A stretch of 64,000 nucleotides of DNA from contig NZ_CP035280.1 in the NCBI RefSeq assembly GCF_004103695.1, forward strand, positions 1,302,001 through 1,366,000. The letters are read 5' to 3'. The stretch is from Clostridium sp. JN-9. Lineage in GTDB: Bacteria > Bacillota > Clostridia > Clostridiales > Clostridiaceae. A model generated the notes under the pieces. That model had not been told where the DNA came from. It saw only the letters and a list, made by a program, of their open reading frames with translations, and did no database searches. The translations under genes were made by a program, and so were the position numbers. Shown piece by piece: positions 20,675 to 30,827 of this stretch (position 1 is its first letter; each line of letters starts with the position of its first letter).

Positions 20675-21967
20675 ATGAAGAGTAAAAAAATAATGGCACT
20701 AATCATGACAGGTTTGATGGTGTGCGGAGTGTTAGCTGGCTGTGGAAACAAACAAGCCTCTGGAAATGACAACAGCAATGCAGCTGTTACAGATGAGACA
20801 AAATTAAAAGGTGAAATTGAAATGTGGAGTACATTCAATGACAACGAGAATAAAGTTTTAACAGAAAAAATAGTACCTGCATTTAATAAGAAGTATCCTG
20901 ATATAAAAGTTAAGATTACTCCAATGCCAAGCGGAGATGATTACAAGAAGCAAATACTTCAGGCTGCTATGAGCGGCACTACACCAGATTTGGCAAGGAC
21001 AGACATAACTGATGTTGCTCAGTATGCTTCTCAGGATTACTTAGCAGAAGTAGATGGAATGCAGGGCTTTGATGAAATAAAGAAGAACAGCTTTGAAGGA
21101 CCTATGAGTACTAATTTGTATAATGGACACTATTATGGTGTACCACTGGACACAAATACCAAGATTGCCATATACAATAAATCAATGCTGGATAAAGCCG
21201 GCTTTAAAGAAGCACCAAAAACCATGGATGAACTTGAACAGCTGGCTGAAAAATTAAAGGCTGATAAAATCATGGGAATAGGCATTGCAAATCCAGAATC
21301 ATGGGGTGTAGCTCCATACTTTATATCACTTGGCGGTAAATTCACAGATGAGAAAAACACAAAAGCCACAGGATATTTAAACGGTGATGCAAGTGTTAAG
21401 GCCCTTGAAAAAATAGTTGAATGGAATGATAAGGGATATGTTGGGAAATGTATTCTTGGTGGAGAAGGTTCATGGGAAGGATTTAATGCAGGTCATTATG
21501 CCATGATTGATGATGGACCATGGTGGTACCCAGCAAACAAAGATCAGAAGATAGTTAAAGACAATGTAGTTTATGCACCAATTCCTAAGGGTGATGGAGG
21601 CAGCGTTTCTATAGTGGGTGGAGAAGATACAGTAATATTTAAAGCTTCAAAAAATCAAAAACAAGCTTATGCCTTTGCTAAATACTTAGCATCAGACGAA
21701 GCACAAACTATATTTGCAACAGAACTTCAAATGATGCCTGTTAATAAAGCTACAGCTGAAAAGCCTGTAATTAAGGATAATAAAATGTTAAATGTATATG
21801 TTAATCAATTAAGTTCAACCTGGGCAAGAACACCAAGTCCAAAATGGGGAGATATTTCAAAGACAATGCAGGATGATTTTGAAGCAGCTTTAAGAAAGAA
21901 GTTAACTCCAAAGGCAGCATTAGACGATGCAGCTAAGAAAGTAGATGCACTGTTACAGCAAAAATAA
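20675..21967 (+). CDS. ABC transporter sugar-binding lipoprotein (dextran locus)
   Basis: 430 aa, family 1 extracellular solute-binding protein (MalE-like). The signal peptide ends in the lipobox LAGC with Cys23 as lipid anchor. SBP_bac_1 features include IEMWSTFNDNE and the GGEDTVIFKASKNQKQAYAFAKYL region. AGGGGG precedes the ATG. It probably binds isomalto-oligosaccharides released by the secreted GH66 enzyme; the specificity is inferred from neighbours. Confidence 0.93.
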   Translation: MKSKKIMALIMTGLMVCGVLAGCGNKQASGNDNSNAAVTDETKLKGEIEMWSTFNDNENKVLTEKIVPAFNKKYPDIKVKITPMPSGDDYKKQILQAAMSGTTPDLARTDITDVAQYASQDYLAEVDGMQGFDEIKKNSFEGPMSTNLYNGHYYGVPLDTNTKIAIYNKSMLDKAGFKEAPKTMDELEQLAEKLKADKIMGIGIANPESWGVAPYFISLGGKFTDEKNTKATGYLNGDASVKALEKIVEWNDKGYVGKCILGGEGSWEGFNAGHYAMIDDGPWWYPANKDQKIVKDNVVYAPIPKGDGGSVSIVGGEDTVIFKASKNQKQAYAFAKYLASDEAQTIFATELQMMPVNKATAEKPVIKDNKMLNVYVNQLSSTWARTPSPKWGDISKTMQDDFEAALRKKLTPKAALDDAAKKVDALLQQK

Positions 21968-21972
21968 GCTTA

Positions 21973-22011
21973 ATATTTAAGGATTAAGGCATAACCTTAA
22001 TCCTTAAATAT
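21973..22011 (+). promoter_or_regulatory. Intercistronic hairpin after the binding-protein gene
   Basis: ATATTTAAGGATTAAGG (21973-21989) pairs perfectly over 17 bases with 21995-22011, loop CATAA. No T-run follows, so it is probably a stabilising mRNA hairpin rather than a terminator. It would keep the binding protein more abundant than the permeases, as in malE-malF operons. Confidence 0.75.
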
Positions 22012-22033
22012 AAAATAGAGAGGAGTGGAATAA

Positions 22034-22996
22034 TTGGAAGCTGTTTCACAAACAAAAAATAAAAAAGGAAAATTTAATATAAAGTTAAGAAAAAAGCAGA
22101 AGGAATATTTAGAAGGATGGGCTTTTATAGGTATAGGTTTTTTGCTTTTTTTAGTTTTTGTAGCATATCCTCTTTTGAAGAATATAGCCATGGCATTCAT
22201 GAATTACAGTGTTAATCCTAATAAACCAAGTACGTTTGTGGGGCTTGCAAATTTTAAAAAGGCATTTATAAGCGGAGGAGTAATAGATGAAAGTGCTAAG
22301 TTTTACCTGGCTTTAAGGAATACCTTGCTGGCAGCTGTTGTTACTGTTCCTTTTCAGTGGTTTATAGGCATGATGCTGGCAATAATGATAGAGTCTCTTA
22401 CAAGAGGAAAGTTAATGTATAAGATTTTATTATATATACCTGTAATTTCTGACTGGATAGTGGTTTCTATATTATTTAAGTATATTTTCCAGGATACCAG
22501 TGGTTCATTAGTAAACTCTATATTACTCAGCCTTAATTTAATAAAAGAGCCTATAATGTGGCTTCACAATGAATGGACAGCTAATATAGTAATCTGGACC
22601 CTTTGCATTTGGAAAGGTATAGGATGGGTAATGATCATGTATACAGCAGCAATTCAGGATTTACCAAAGGACATATATGAAGCAGCAGCTGTGGATGGGG
22701 CAACTAAAAGGCAGCAGCTTTGGAAGATTACATTACCTCTTATTGCATCCAGGACTTATTTTATAGTAATCAGCCTGATAATAGGTGCCTTTAATATAAT
22801 GCTGCAGGTAATGCTGATTACAGAAGGAGGACCTATGGGCACTACAGATGTACTGTTAAACTATATGTATAGTAAGGCATTTACAAGTTTTGATTTTGGT
22901 TATGCTGCTGCCATAAGTTTAATTATGGGTGCTATTTTAATTGCAGTATCTCTTATCCAGAGAAAAATAACTAAAAAAGTAGATATTGAATTTTAG
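22034..22996 (+). CDS. ABC sugar transporter permease 1 (MalF-like)
   Basis: 320 aa, six predicted membrane helices, binding-protein-dependent permease family. The EAA loop is readable as YEAAAVDGATKRQQLWKITLPLI. It starts at a TTG (22034) with AGGAG upstream. Its partner permease immediately downstream is interrupted by an IS. No ATPase gene is in the operon, so it would use a shared MsmX-type ATPase encoded elsewhere (inference). Confidence 0.93.
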   Translation: MEAVSQTKNKKGKFNIKLRKKQKEYLEGWAFIGIGFLLFLVFVAYPLLKNIAMAFMNYSVNPNKPSTFVGLANFKKAFISGGVIDESAKFYLALRNTLLAAVVTVPFQWFIGMMLAIMIESLTRGKLMYKILLYIPVISDWIVVSILFKYIFQDTSGSLVNSILLSLNLIKEPIMWLHNEWTANIVIWTLCIWKGIGWVMIMYTAAIQDLPKDIYEAAAVDGATKRQQLWKITLPLIASRTYFIVISLIIGAFNIMLQVMLITEGGPMGTTDVLLNYMYSKAFTSFDFGYAAAISLIMGAILIAVSLIQRKITKKVDIEF

Positions 22997-23334
22997 GAGA
23001 TGAATACATGATTAAGCATAAATATGGACAGATATTTATACATCTGGTTCTCATAGTGTTGGTGATATTTTCATTACTTCCATTTTTAAATATGATAACT
23101 GTATCAATGATACCTAACACTTATGTTTTGCCATCAAAACCGCAGATAATACCAAAACAATTTTATTTTGGAAACTATATTACTGCCTGGAAAGGTAATA
23201 ATTTCTCAAGATACTTTTTGAATAGTTTATTTGTTACCTTAGTAACTACCTTTTTAACAATATTTGTAGCATCTCTTTCAGGCTATGGTTTTGCCAGGTT
23301 AAATTTTCCGGGGAAAAAAGTAATATTTAATATA

Positions 23335-24938
23335 CAGAAGTTTAGCACCTAAAAAAGTTTTAGGGCGCAGCCCGCTGATTTATATTGATTTGCTAGTATT
23401 TAATAAAAACATTGTAAAATCCGATTTCTACTGGAAATTATAAAAAAAATTTGCATAATAAAAGCATCCTTTTTATAATAGTTTTGCACAACACAATAGA
23501 AAGGATGCCTTAAGATGAATAAAAGTTATTTAAAACAAATGCTCACCTATATTAATAAAGTATACGATATAGGTGAAAAAATCAATACCTTAGAGGATAA
23601 AAAGATAAAATCTCTAGTAAAAATTTCAACAATCACCTTTGTAGTTTTGTTTGGATTTATGCTTCAAATAAGAAGTTTCAACAGGTTAGAGCATTGGCTT
23701 AAAAAAGGTAAATTTAAAAAAGTATTACCTAAAAACACTAAAATGATTCACATTGATGCCGTTAGGCGCTGCTTAAGTGATTTTGATTTGAATGGTTTGA
23801 AAAATATTCATGATAGTATAATTAGAACTACGATAAAAAATAAGATATTTAGAAATGGTACCATAGATGGCTTAAAGGTAGTTGCTGTAGATGGTGTAGA
23901 ATTATTTGAAAGTGCTAAAAAATTTTGTGACAAATGTCTTTCACGAAAGAATAAGGATGGCACTACTCGTCATTTCCACAGATCTGTAGTTTGTATTACC
24001 GTAGGTTCGGATCCCCATGTTATTTTAGGACAAGAAATGCTTGAACCTAAGAAAGATAGTTCGAATAAAGATGAAGGTGAAATCACCGGAGGTATAAGAT
24101 TAATAAAAAAATTATATCGTAAATATCACCATTTTGCCGATATTATAGTAGCTGATGCTTTATATTGTAAATCTACTTGGATAAAAGAAGTCCTTTCAAT
24201 AGGAATGAATGCAGTAGTAAGAGTTAAAGATGAGCGTCTTCTCATTGTAAAGGATGCATTAGCTCTATTTAAGCGCCGTGAGGCTGATAAGAAATGGATT
24301 GTAAAGCAGGGAAGTAAAGACTATACCAAAATTAAAGCTTGGGATGAAGATAATTTTGAAATATCAGATCCGACTATCAAAGTTAGATTTATAAGGTTTA
24401 TAGAAGAAATTCATACTGGAGATAAGGTAGAAATTAAAGAAGGCTGGATTATAACAACAGACAAATTTGCCTCAGTAGAAACCTTGTGGAAGATAATGCA
24501 CAAGAGGTGGGATATAGAAAATAATGCCTTTCATCAGCTTAAAACAGAATGGCATTTAGATCATTGCTTTCTTCATAGCCCTACGGGCGTAGAGACAGTA
24601 CTGATGTTTATAATTATAGCGTTTAATCTGATGCAGTTATATTTTTTTAGATGTATCAGAGGTTTTAGAAAGAAACGGATGCTTCAAATAGATATTATTG
24701 AAGATATAAAAGATGAAAGATTTACTATAGATGACAACTGGAATAATCCAATATTTAAAAAGACTTAATATAAAAATAAAATTGGAAATCGATTATTAAA
24801 ATTTCTTAGGGTAAGGGTAATTATAACTATTTTTTCGACATATCGGTCTGTTGATTTACCAGCCATGTAAGAAAGTACAATAAAATACAATTCCAGTAAA
24901 AGTAAATCTTTTACTGGAATTTAGATGCGAAATCTCTG
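23335..24938 (+). mobile_element. IS4-type insertion sequence, copy 3, inside the permease gene
   Basis: 1604 bp, same ends and orientation as copy 1, flanked by the 9-bp duplication TTTAATATA (23326-23334 and 24939-24947). Its protein differs from copy 1 by one residue, so it is a recent transposition. Confidence 0.95.
23515..24768 (+). CDS. IS4-superfamily transposase, copy 3
   Basis: 417 aa, intact, with catalytic D126, D214 and E335. The only protein difference from copy 1 is Ile161 (VVCITVG) instead of Thr. See copy 1 for the motifs. Confidence 0.93.
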   Translation: MNKSYLKQMLTYINKVYDIGEKINTLEDKKIKSLVKISTITFVVLFGFMLQIRSFNRLEHWLKKGKFKKVLPKNTKMIHIDAVRRCLSDFDLNGLKNIHDSIIRTTIKNKIFRNGTIDGLKVVAVDGVELFESAKKFCDKCLSRKNKDGTTRHFHRSVVCITVGSDPHVILGQEMLEPKKDSSNKDEGEITGGIRLIKKLYRKYHHFADIIVADALYCKSTWIKEVLSIGMNAVVRVKDERLLIVKDALALFKRREADKKWIVKQGSKDYTKIKAWDEDNFEISDPTIKVRFIRFIEEIHTGDKVEIKEGWIITTDKFASVETLWKIMHKRWDIENNAFHQLKTEWHLDHCFLHSPTGVETVLMFIIIAFNLMQLYFFRCIRGFRKKRMLQIDIIEDIKDERFTIDDNWNNPIFKKT

Positions 24939-25473
24939 TTTAATATATATATTTTTTCACTAATGATGCCAGCAGTGCTTGCTTTAATTTCACAGTTCAC
25001 AATTTTAAAAGGGATGGGATTAGTGGATACCTATACAGGATTAATACTTCTGTATGTTAGTGGTGCTGTAGCTGGCAATACATTTTTCTTAAAAGGATTC
25101 TTTGAAACTATTCCAAAAGAATTAGAAGAATCAGTAATTATTGACGGCGGAAATAAGTGGACTATATACACTAAAATAATACTGCCCCTTTCAAAGCCTG
25201 CCCTGGGAATTCTGGGTATAGGTACATTTTCAGGAATTTGGACAGAGTTATTTGCAGCACTTACTGTAATAAAGACTCAATCCAAGAGAACTCTGCCTAT
25301 TGCAATTAAGCTTCTCCAAAATGGTAAAGCAACTCAATGGGGAGTAATATTTGCTGCTTCAATGATTGTTCTGATACCTATAATTATAATATTCATTATT
25401 TTTAATAAGAACTTTATAAATCCAAGTGGAACCCAGGGAGCTGTTAAAGGTTAAGGTATAGGGAGTGTATAAT

Positions 25474-27288
25474 TTGAAAAAGAGAATTATTTTAAGTGCT
25501 TTTATTGTAATGCTCATAGGCGCAGCGGCTTTTGCCTATAAATATACAAAATCAGACAAGAATTTACTAACATCAACGGGTAAGCTTATAAGTGATGTTT
25601 ACACGGATAAAGCAAGATACAGCCCCAGTGACAAAGTTATTATAAAAATAGATTTGAATAATAACCTAAATAAAGATTACAGCGGTACTTTAAATGTTTA
25701 TTTTAAATATTTAAATAATGCAGTTGAAACAAAGCAGGTTAAGGTAGATGTAAAGAAAGGTGAAAAAAAGAGCGTGGATTTAAGCTGGAATGCACCTAAG
25801 GATGATTACAAAGGTTATATTGTGCAGGTTAATGCCAAACTGGGATTTAGCACATATGATAATAAGACCACTGCAGTTGATGTATCTTCAACTTGGGACA
25901 AGTTTCCCAGATATGGATATATTGCAGAATATCCAAAACAAGCAAAGACTGTTACCCAGGATAAAATAGATTGGATAAACAAATTTCATATAAATGGACT
26001 TCAATTTTATGACTGGCAGAATAAGCACCAAAAACCGCTGCCAGGTGACTTGAATAGTGTGCGGGAATCCTGGAAGGACATAGCCAATAGGGATATTTAT
26101 TTTCAAACTGTAAAGGATTATATAGATTCAGCTCACAGCAAAAACATAAAAGCAGCAAATTATAATCTCATATATGGCGCATATACTGATTATGAAAAAG
26201 ACGGTATAAAACCTGAATGGGGAATATATAAGGATACTCAGCACTCAATGCAGGATATTCATCCTCTTCCTTCTGCCTTTGCATCATCCATAGCAATTTT
26301 TAACCCAGCAAATAAGGACTGGCAGAATTATATATTTAATGCTGAGAAAAATGTAAATAAGGTGCTTAACTTTGATATATATCATATGGATACATTAGGC
26401 AATAGAAATGGCTCATATGATTACAATGGTGAAGCTGTAAATCTTCCGGATACTTATACGGATTTTATTAATAATGCAAAAAAGGCTTTAGGAGTTAGCG
26501 TTATATTCAATACAGTAAATTGTTATGGAATGGATCAGGTTTCTAAAAGTAATGTGGATGTACTATATTCAGAACTATGGCCTAGTGACTATCCCAGCTA
26601 TTATTCTTTTAAGGAAGTTATTGATAAAGGATATCAGCTGACAGATGGAAAGAAAAATACTGTTATAGCAGCTTATATGAATTATAACAGAGCAGGCTTT
26701 AAAGGAGAATTTAATGAAAACAGCGTCAGATTAACAGATGCGGCAATATTTGCTGCCGGAGGAGATCATCTTGAAATTGGTGACACAGGAATGCTGTCCA
26801 GGGAGTACTTCCCTAATAAAAATCTCAGTATGCCTAAGTCCCTTGTAGCAGCTATGAGAAATTACTATGATTTCATAGTTGCATATGAAAATCTGCTGAG
26901 AGATGGGCTTAAAGATATAAAAGGAAATATTCAGTTAAAAGGAATTAAGACAAGCAATAATGGTGATAAGGGTACTGTTTGGACCTATGCTAAAGAGAAA
27001 AAGGGCTACGAAGTAATTCAAATGGTAAATCTTTTAGGTATGAAATATTCAAGCTGGAGAGATGATGGTGCTAACTATGATGCACCAGATTTTCAAAAGA
27101 ATTTAAAGCTTGAATATAATGTTAACCAGGGAAATGTAAAAGGCGTTTATATGGCATCTCCAGATTTTAATGGAGGAAATTCTATAAGCTTAAAGTATAA
27201 GGTAAAAAAAGAAGGACAAGGTTCTTATTTAGAAATAGAAGTTCCAGAACTCCAGTATTGGGACATGGTATATATTGAAAAAGAGTAA
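25474..27288 (+). CDS. Secreted or membrane-anchored GH66 dextranase-type glucanase
   Basis: About 604 aa. An N-terminal hydrophobic segment (about 4-24) acts as signal or anchor. An Ig-like beta domain (about 40-150) precedes the GH66 barrel, and a C-terminal beta domain follows. Predicted nucleophile Asp lies in FDIYHMDTLGNR and acid Glu in LYSELWPS, the GH66 pattern. The family cuts alpha-1,6-glucan (dextran) internally or cyclises it. TTG 25474 follows GGGAG at good spacing. There are no cell-wall repeats or sortase motif. Confidence 0.88.
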   Translation: MKKRIILSAFIVMLIGAAAFAYKYTKSDKNLLTSTGKLISDVYTDKARYSPSDKVIIKIDLNNNLNKDYSGTLNVYFKYLNNAVETKQVKVDVKKGEKKSVDLSWNAPKDDYKGYIVQVNAKLGFSTYDNKTTAVDVSSTWDKFPRYGYIAEYPKQAKTVTQDKIDWINKFHINGLQFYDWQNKHQKPLPGDLNSVRESWKDIANRDIYFQTVKDYIDSAHSKNIKAANYNLIYGAYTDYEKDGIKPEWGIYKDTQHSMQDIHPLPSAFASSIAIFNPANKDWQNYIFNAEKNVNKVLNFDIYHMDTLGNRNGSYDYNGEAVNLPDTYTDFINNAKKALGVSVIFNTVNCYGMDQVSKSNVDVLYSELWPSDYPSYYSFKEVIDKGYQLTDGKKNTVIAAYMNYNRAGFKGEFNENSVRLTDAAIFAAGGDHLEIGDTGMLSREYFPNKNLSMPKSLVAAMRNYYDFIVAYENLLRDGLKDIKGNIQLKGIKTSNNGDKGTVWTYAKEKKGYEVIQMVNLLGMKYSSWRDDGANYDAPDFQKNLKLEYNVNQGNVKGVYMASPDFNGGNSISLKYKVKKEGQGSYLEIEVPELQYWDMVYIEKE

Positions 27289-27291
27289 AAT

Positions 27292-27318
27292 GTCGAATGC
27301 TACCAGGCAGCACCTGAA
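27292..27318 (+). repeat. 31-bp intergenic repeat, locus E (incomplete unit)
   Basis: GTCGAATGCTACCAGGCAGC followed by ACCTGAA, then diverging. It starts three bases after the secreted GH66 stop codon, inside the operon. Confidence 0.8.
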
Positions 27319-27341
27319 TTATGGCAAAAGGAGGGATTGTA

Positions 27342-29030
27342 TTGAGAATTAAAGATGTATATCCATCAAAGGCTCAGTATAAAAAAGGCGAAAAAGTAGA
27401 AATAATTGTAGAAGTTGAAAATATAATCTCAGAAAGTAAAATAAAGTGTAGTGTGTTCAATCTTCACAAAAATATTCTGGTCAGGTACAAAATTATAAGT
27501 CCATGGGAGAATATAGTTAAAATTCAGTTATGTATAGATAATCCAAAAGAAATGCTGTGCGGCTATGGAGTTAAAATAGAACTTTATAATAAAGATGAAA
27601 AAGTTCATCAATGCTGTACTGCATTTGATATTTTAGATTCATGGAAGTATGCACCCAGGTATGGATTTCTGGCAGAGTTTTCAAAAGAAGATTTTGATGA
27701 TAAAGAAGATTTGAAAGAAATGAATAAATATCATTTAAATGTAGTGCAGTATTATGACTGGATGTACAGACATGATGATTTAATTCCTCCTTCAGATGAA
27801 TTTACCGATGCTCTAGGAAGAAAACTTAGTTTGAGAACTGTAAGTGAAAAGATTAATCTGGCTCATAAATACAATATGGAAGCAATGGGATATGCTGCAG
27901 TATATGCATCATCACCTGAGTTTTATGAGAAAAACAAGGATTCTGCACTTTATAAAAATAACGGTGAAGCAATGGATTTTTCTGGCTTTCTATATTTAAT
28001 GGACATATCAAGGGAAAGCAAATGGCATGAACACATAATTCATGAGTTTTATAATGCTGTTAAATTTGGATTTGATGGCATTCATATGGATCAATACGGG
28101 TTTCCTAAAGAAGCAGTCATCAAAGCAAATGGAATTAATACAGTTAGAAATTTAAGAGAAGATTTTCCTAATTTAATTAACGATACCCGAAGTTATATTG
28201 AAGGAAAGGGGAAAAAGGTAAGCTTAATATTTAATGCTGTAAATAACTGGCCTGTGGAAACTGTATCAAAAGCAGAAGAAGATGCAGTTTATATTGAGGT
28301 ATGGCCGCCTAACGATACATATGGAGATTTGTACAATCTTATTTCCAATGCAAAGAAATTAACCCCGGACAAACAGGTGATTTTAGCAGCTTACATGAAG
28401 CCTTTTTTAAAGGAAACTAATACTATAGAAGAGCAGGCTGAAAATGCAGCCCTTTTAACAATGGCATCTATCTTTGCCAGCGGTGGATTTCACCTTTTAT
28501 TAGGGGAAAACAATGGAATACTTTGTGATGCATATTATCCTAAATATAGGAAAGTCAGCAGTGAAAGCTTTAAGAAAAAGCTGAGAAGCTATTATGATTT
28601 TATTGTAAAATTTGAAGAACTTCTCTATGATTTTAATATTATAGATACTACCATGGTTAACACAGGAGGAATAAATGGTGAGTATATAATTTCTGGGGAA
28701 AAAGCTTCACCAAAGGCTGAAGCCAACAGTATATGGACATTAATTAAAGAAAAACCAGGGTATAAAATTATTAATCTGGTTAATTTTGTAGGTGTGGATA
28801 ATATGAATTGGAATTCAGCCAAGGAAAAATCACCTTGCAAAGTAAAGGATATAGTGATATCTTTACTTACCTGTAATGAAATAAAAGCTGTTTATTTGTG
28901 CTCTCCTGATTTTGAACAAGGAACTCCTGTAAAGCTGAATTTTGAATATGAAGATACTGATCAGGGAAGAAAAATAAAATTTAAAATTCCAATTTTAGAA
29001 ATTTGGGATTTAGTTTATTTGGTTTACTAA
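27342..29030 (+). CDS. Intracellular GH66 family protein
   Basis: 562 aa, related to its upstream neighbour but without a signal peptide. It has the same Ig-like N-domain, then the GH66 barrel with nucleophile Asp in FDGIHMDQYG and acid Glu in VYIEVWPPND. TTG 27342 has AAGGAGG six bases upstream; the ATG at 27321 precedes that site and would overlap it. A cytosolic partner would process imported isomalto-oligosaccharides or cyclic forms. The substrate is inferred. Confidence 0.85.
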   Translation: MRIKDVYPSKAQYKKGEKVEIIVEVENIISESKIKCSVFNLHKNILVRYKIISPWENIVKIQLCIDNPKEMLCGYGVKIELYNKDEKVHQCCTAFDILDSWKYAPRYGFLAEFSKEDFDDKEDLKEMNKYHLNVVQYYDWMYRHDDLIPPSDEFTDALGRKLSLRTVSEKINLAHKYNMEAMGYAAVYASSPEFYEKNKDSALYKNNGEAMDFSGFLYLMDISRESKWHEHIIHEFYNAVKFGFDGIHMDQYGFPKEAVIKANGINTVRNLREDFPNLINDTRSYIEGKGKKVSLIFNAVNNWPVETVSKAEEDAVYIEVWPPNDTYGDLYNLISNAKKLTPDKQVILAAYMKPFLKETNTIEEQAENAALLTMASIFASGGFHLLLGENNGILCDAYYPKYRKVSSESFKKKLRSYYDFIVKFEELLYDFNIIDTTMVNTGGINGEYIISGEKASPKAEANSIWTLIKEKPGYKIINLVNFVGVDNMNWNSAKEKSPCKVKDIVISLLTCNEIKAVYLCSPDFEQGTPVKLNFEYEDTDQGRKIKFKIPILEIWDLVYLVY

Positions 29031-29062
29031 ATTAAATTTTTTTGCAAGAAAGGAATAAAAAT

Positions 29063-30736
29063 ATGAATAAAGCATGGTGGAAAGAAGGAGTTGTATATCA
29101 GATTTATCCTAGAAGCTTTAAGGATTCTAATGGAGATGGTATAGGTGACATAAAAGGAATTATTGAAAAATTGGACTATATAAAGGAATTAGGAGCTGAT
29201 ATTATCTGGCTGTGTCCAATTTACAAATCTCCAAATGATGATAATGGTTATGATGTAAGTGATTACATGAATATTATGGATGAATTTGGAACAATGCAGG
29301 ATTTTGATAAAATGCTTAAAGAAATCCACAGCAGGGGGCTTAAGCTGGTAATGGACTTAGTAGTAAACCATACTTCCGATGAGCATAAATGGTTTATTGA
29401 AAGCAAAAGCTCCATAAACAATCCCTACAGAGATTATTATATCTGGAAGGATGGTAATGATAAAATGGCTCCCAATAACTGGGCATCATTCTTCAGCGGA
29501 CCTGCATGGAAATATGATGATCTCACCGGCCAATATTATCTTCATCTTTTTTCCGAAAAACAGCCTGATTTAAATTGGGAAAATGAAAAAGTAAGAAATG
29601 AAGTTTATGATATGATGAATTATTGGTTTGAGAAGGGAATAGACGGCTTCAGAATGGATGTAATCAACCTTATTTCTAAGACCCCAGGGCTTCCAGATGG
29701 TAAAAAAAATGAAAATGAACTCTATGGTAATGGATATCCTTTATTTGCCAATGGACCAAGAATACATGAGTTTTTACAGGAAATGAATAAAAAAGTTTTG
29801 AGTAATTATGATATTTTTACAGTAGGTGAAGCTCCAGGCGTTGACCCGGAAACCGCAAAGCTTTATGTAGATGATGATAGAAATGAACTAAACATGATAT
29901 TTCAGTTTGAACTTATGGATATAGATTCAGGCACTGACAAATGGGATCTGAAACCTTGGAAGTTAACTACATTTAAGGATATAATGTATAAATGGTATGA
30001 CAGCTTAAAAGAAAAAGGATGGAACTCTCTTTTCCTTAATAATCATGATCAGCCAAGGATGGTATCAAGGTTTGGCAATGATAAGGAGTACAGAGTAGAA
30101 TCAGCTAAAATGCTTGCAACTTTCCTGCACACATGGCAGGGAACTCCATATATTTATCAAGGTGAAGAAATAGGCATGACTAATGTAAAATTTGAAGATT
30201 TATCTGATTACAAGGATATTGAAATAATAAATATGTACAAAGAAAAATCACAGCAGGGTATATCAAAAGAAGCTATAATGAACTCAATTTTTGCTAAGGG
30301 CAGGGATAATGCAAGAACCCCCATGCAGTGGGATTCTTCAGAGGGTGCAGGCTTTACCAAGGGCAAACCATGGATAAAGATAAATCCAAACTATAATAAT
30401 ATAAATGTAGAAGATTCACTAAAAGATACAAATTCTATATTCTATTATTATCAAAAGCTTATTAAACTTAGAAAAGAACATGAAGTAATAGTATATGGTG
30501 ATGTTAATCTGCTTCTTAGAGATGACGAAAATATATTTGCTTATACAAGAAGCTATGCTGATGATACACTTTTGGTGATACTTAATTTCTTTGATAAGCA
30601 GGTTGAATTTAATGTGCCTGAGAATATTAAATATAAAAAAAATGAATTGTTAATAAGCAATTATGAAGTCCAAAATAATAATTTTAATAATATTAAACTA
30701 AGACCTTATGAGGCCAGAGTTTATATGCTTAAGTAA
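29063..30736 (+). CDS. GH13 oligo-1,6-glucosidase / alpha-glucosidase
   Basis: 557 aa of the GH13_31 type. Conserved regions: DLVVNHTS, GFRMDVINLI (nucleophile Asp), FTVGEAPGV (acid Glu) and NNHDQPR (third Asp). The VIN after the nucleophile Asp is the signature of alpha-1,6 specificity. No signal peptide. It would split isomaltose and short isomalto-oligosaccharides to glucose as the last step of the pathway. AAAGGA lies eight bases before the ATG. Confidence 0.93.
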   Translation: MNKAWWKEGVVYQIYPRSFKDSNGDGIGDIKGIIEKLDYIKELGADIIWLCPIYKSPNDDNGYDVSDYMNIMDEFGTMQDFDKMLKEIHSRGLKLVMDLVVNHTSDEHKWFIESKSSINNPYRDYYIWKDGNDKMAPNNWASFFSGPAWKYDDLTGQYYLHLFSEKQPDLNWENEKVRNEVYDMMNYWFEKGIDGFRMDVINLISKTPGLPDGKKNENELYGNGYPLFANGPRIHEFLQEMNKKVLSNYDIFTVGEAPGVDPETAKLYVDDDRNELNMIFQFELMDIDSGTDKWDLKPWKLTTFKDIMYKWYDSLKEKGWNSLFLNNHDQPRMVSRFGNDKEYRVESAKMLATFLHTWQGTPYIYQGEEIGMTNVKFEDLSDYKDIEIINMYKEKSQQGISKEAIMNSIFAKGRDNARTPMQWDSSEGAGFTKGKPWIKINPNYNNINVEDSLKDTNSIFYYYQKLIKLRKEHEVIVYGDVNLLLRDDENIFAYTRSYADDTLLVILNFFDKQVEFNVPENIKYKKNELLISNYEVQNNNFNNIKLRPYEARVYMLK

Positions 30737-30746
30737 AGGCATAATA

Positions 30747-30785
30747 AAAAGCATTCATTATATTTTGATTGAATGCTTTTTGCTA
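30747..30785 (+). terminator. Terminator closing the dextran operon
   Basis: AAAAGCATTCA (30747-30757) pairs with TGAATGCTTTT (30770-30780), followed by T residues. Confidence 0.82.
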
Positions 30786-30827
30786 TATAATATATAATAT
30801 GTTTATTAGAAAAGGAGGCAACAATAC

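Larger units (their letters stand above)
23008..25454 (+). pseudogene. ABC sugar transporter permease 2 (MalG-like), interrupted by an IS
   Basis: The ancestral 276-aa gene is split into 23008-23334 (109 codons, to ...KVIFNI) and 24948-25454 (resuming YIFSLMMPAVLALISQ...). Removing the 1604-bp IS and one copy of its 9-bp duplication TTTAATATA restores a continuous frame with no other lesion. The EAA loop LEESVIIDGGNKWTIYTKIILPL is in the second half. As it stands the protein is truncated after TM1-2, so the importer is probably non-functional unless the IS excises or a paralogue substitutes. Confidence 0.93.
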
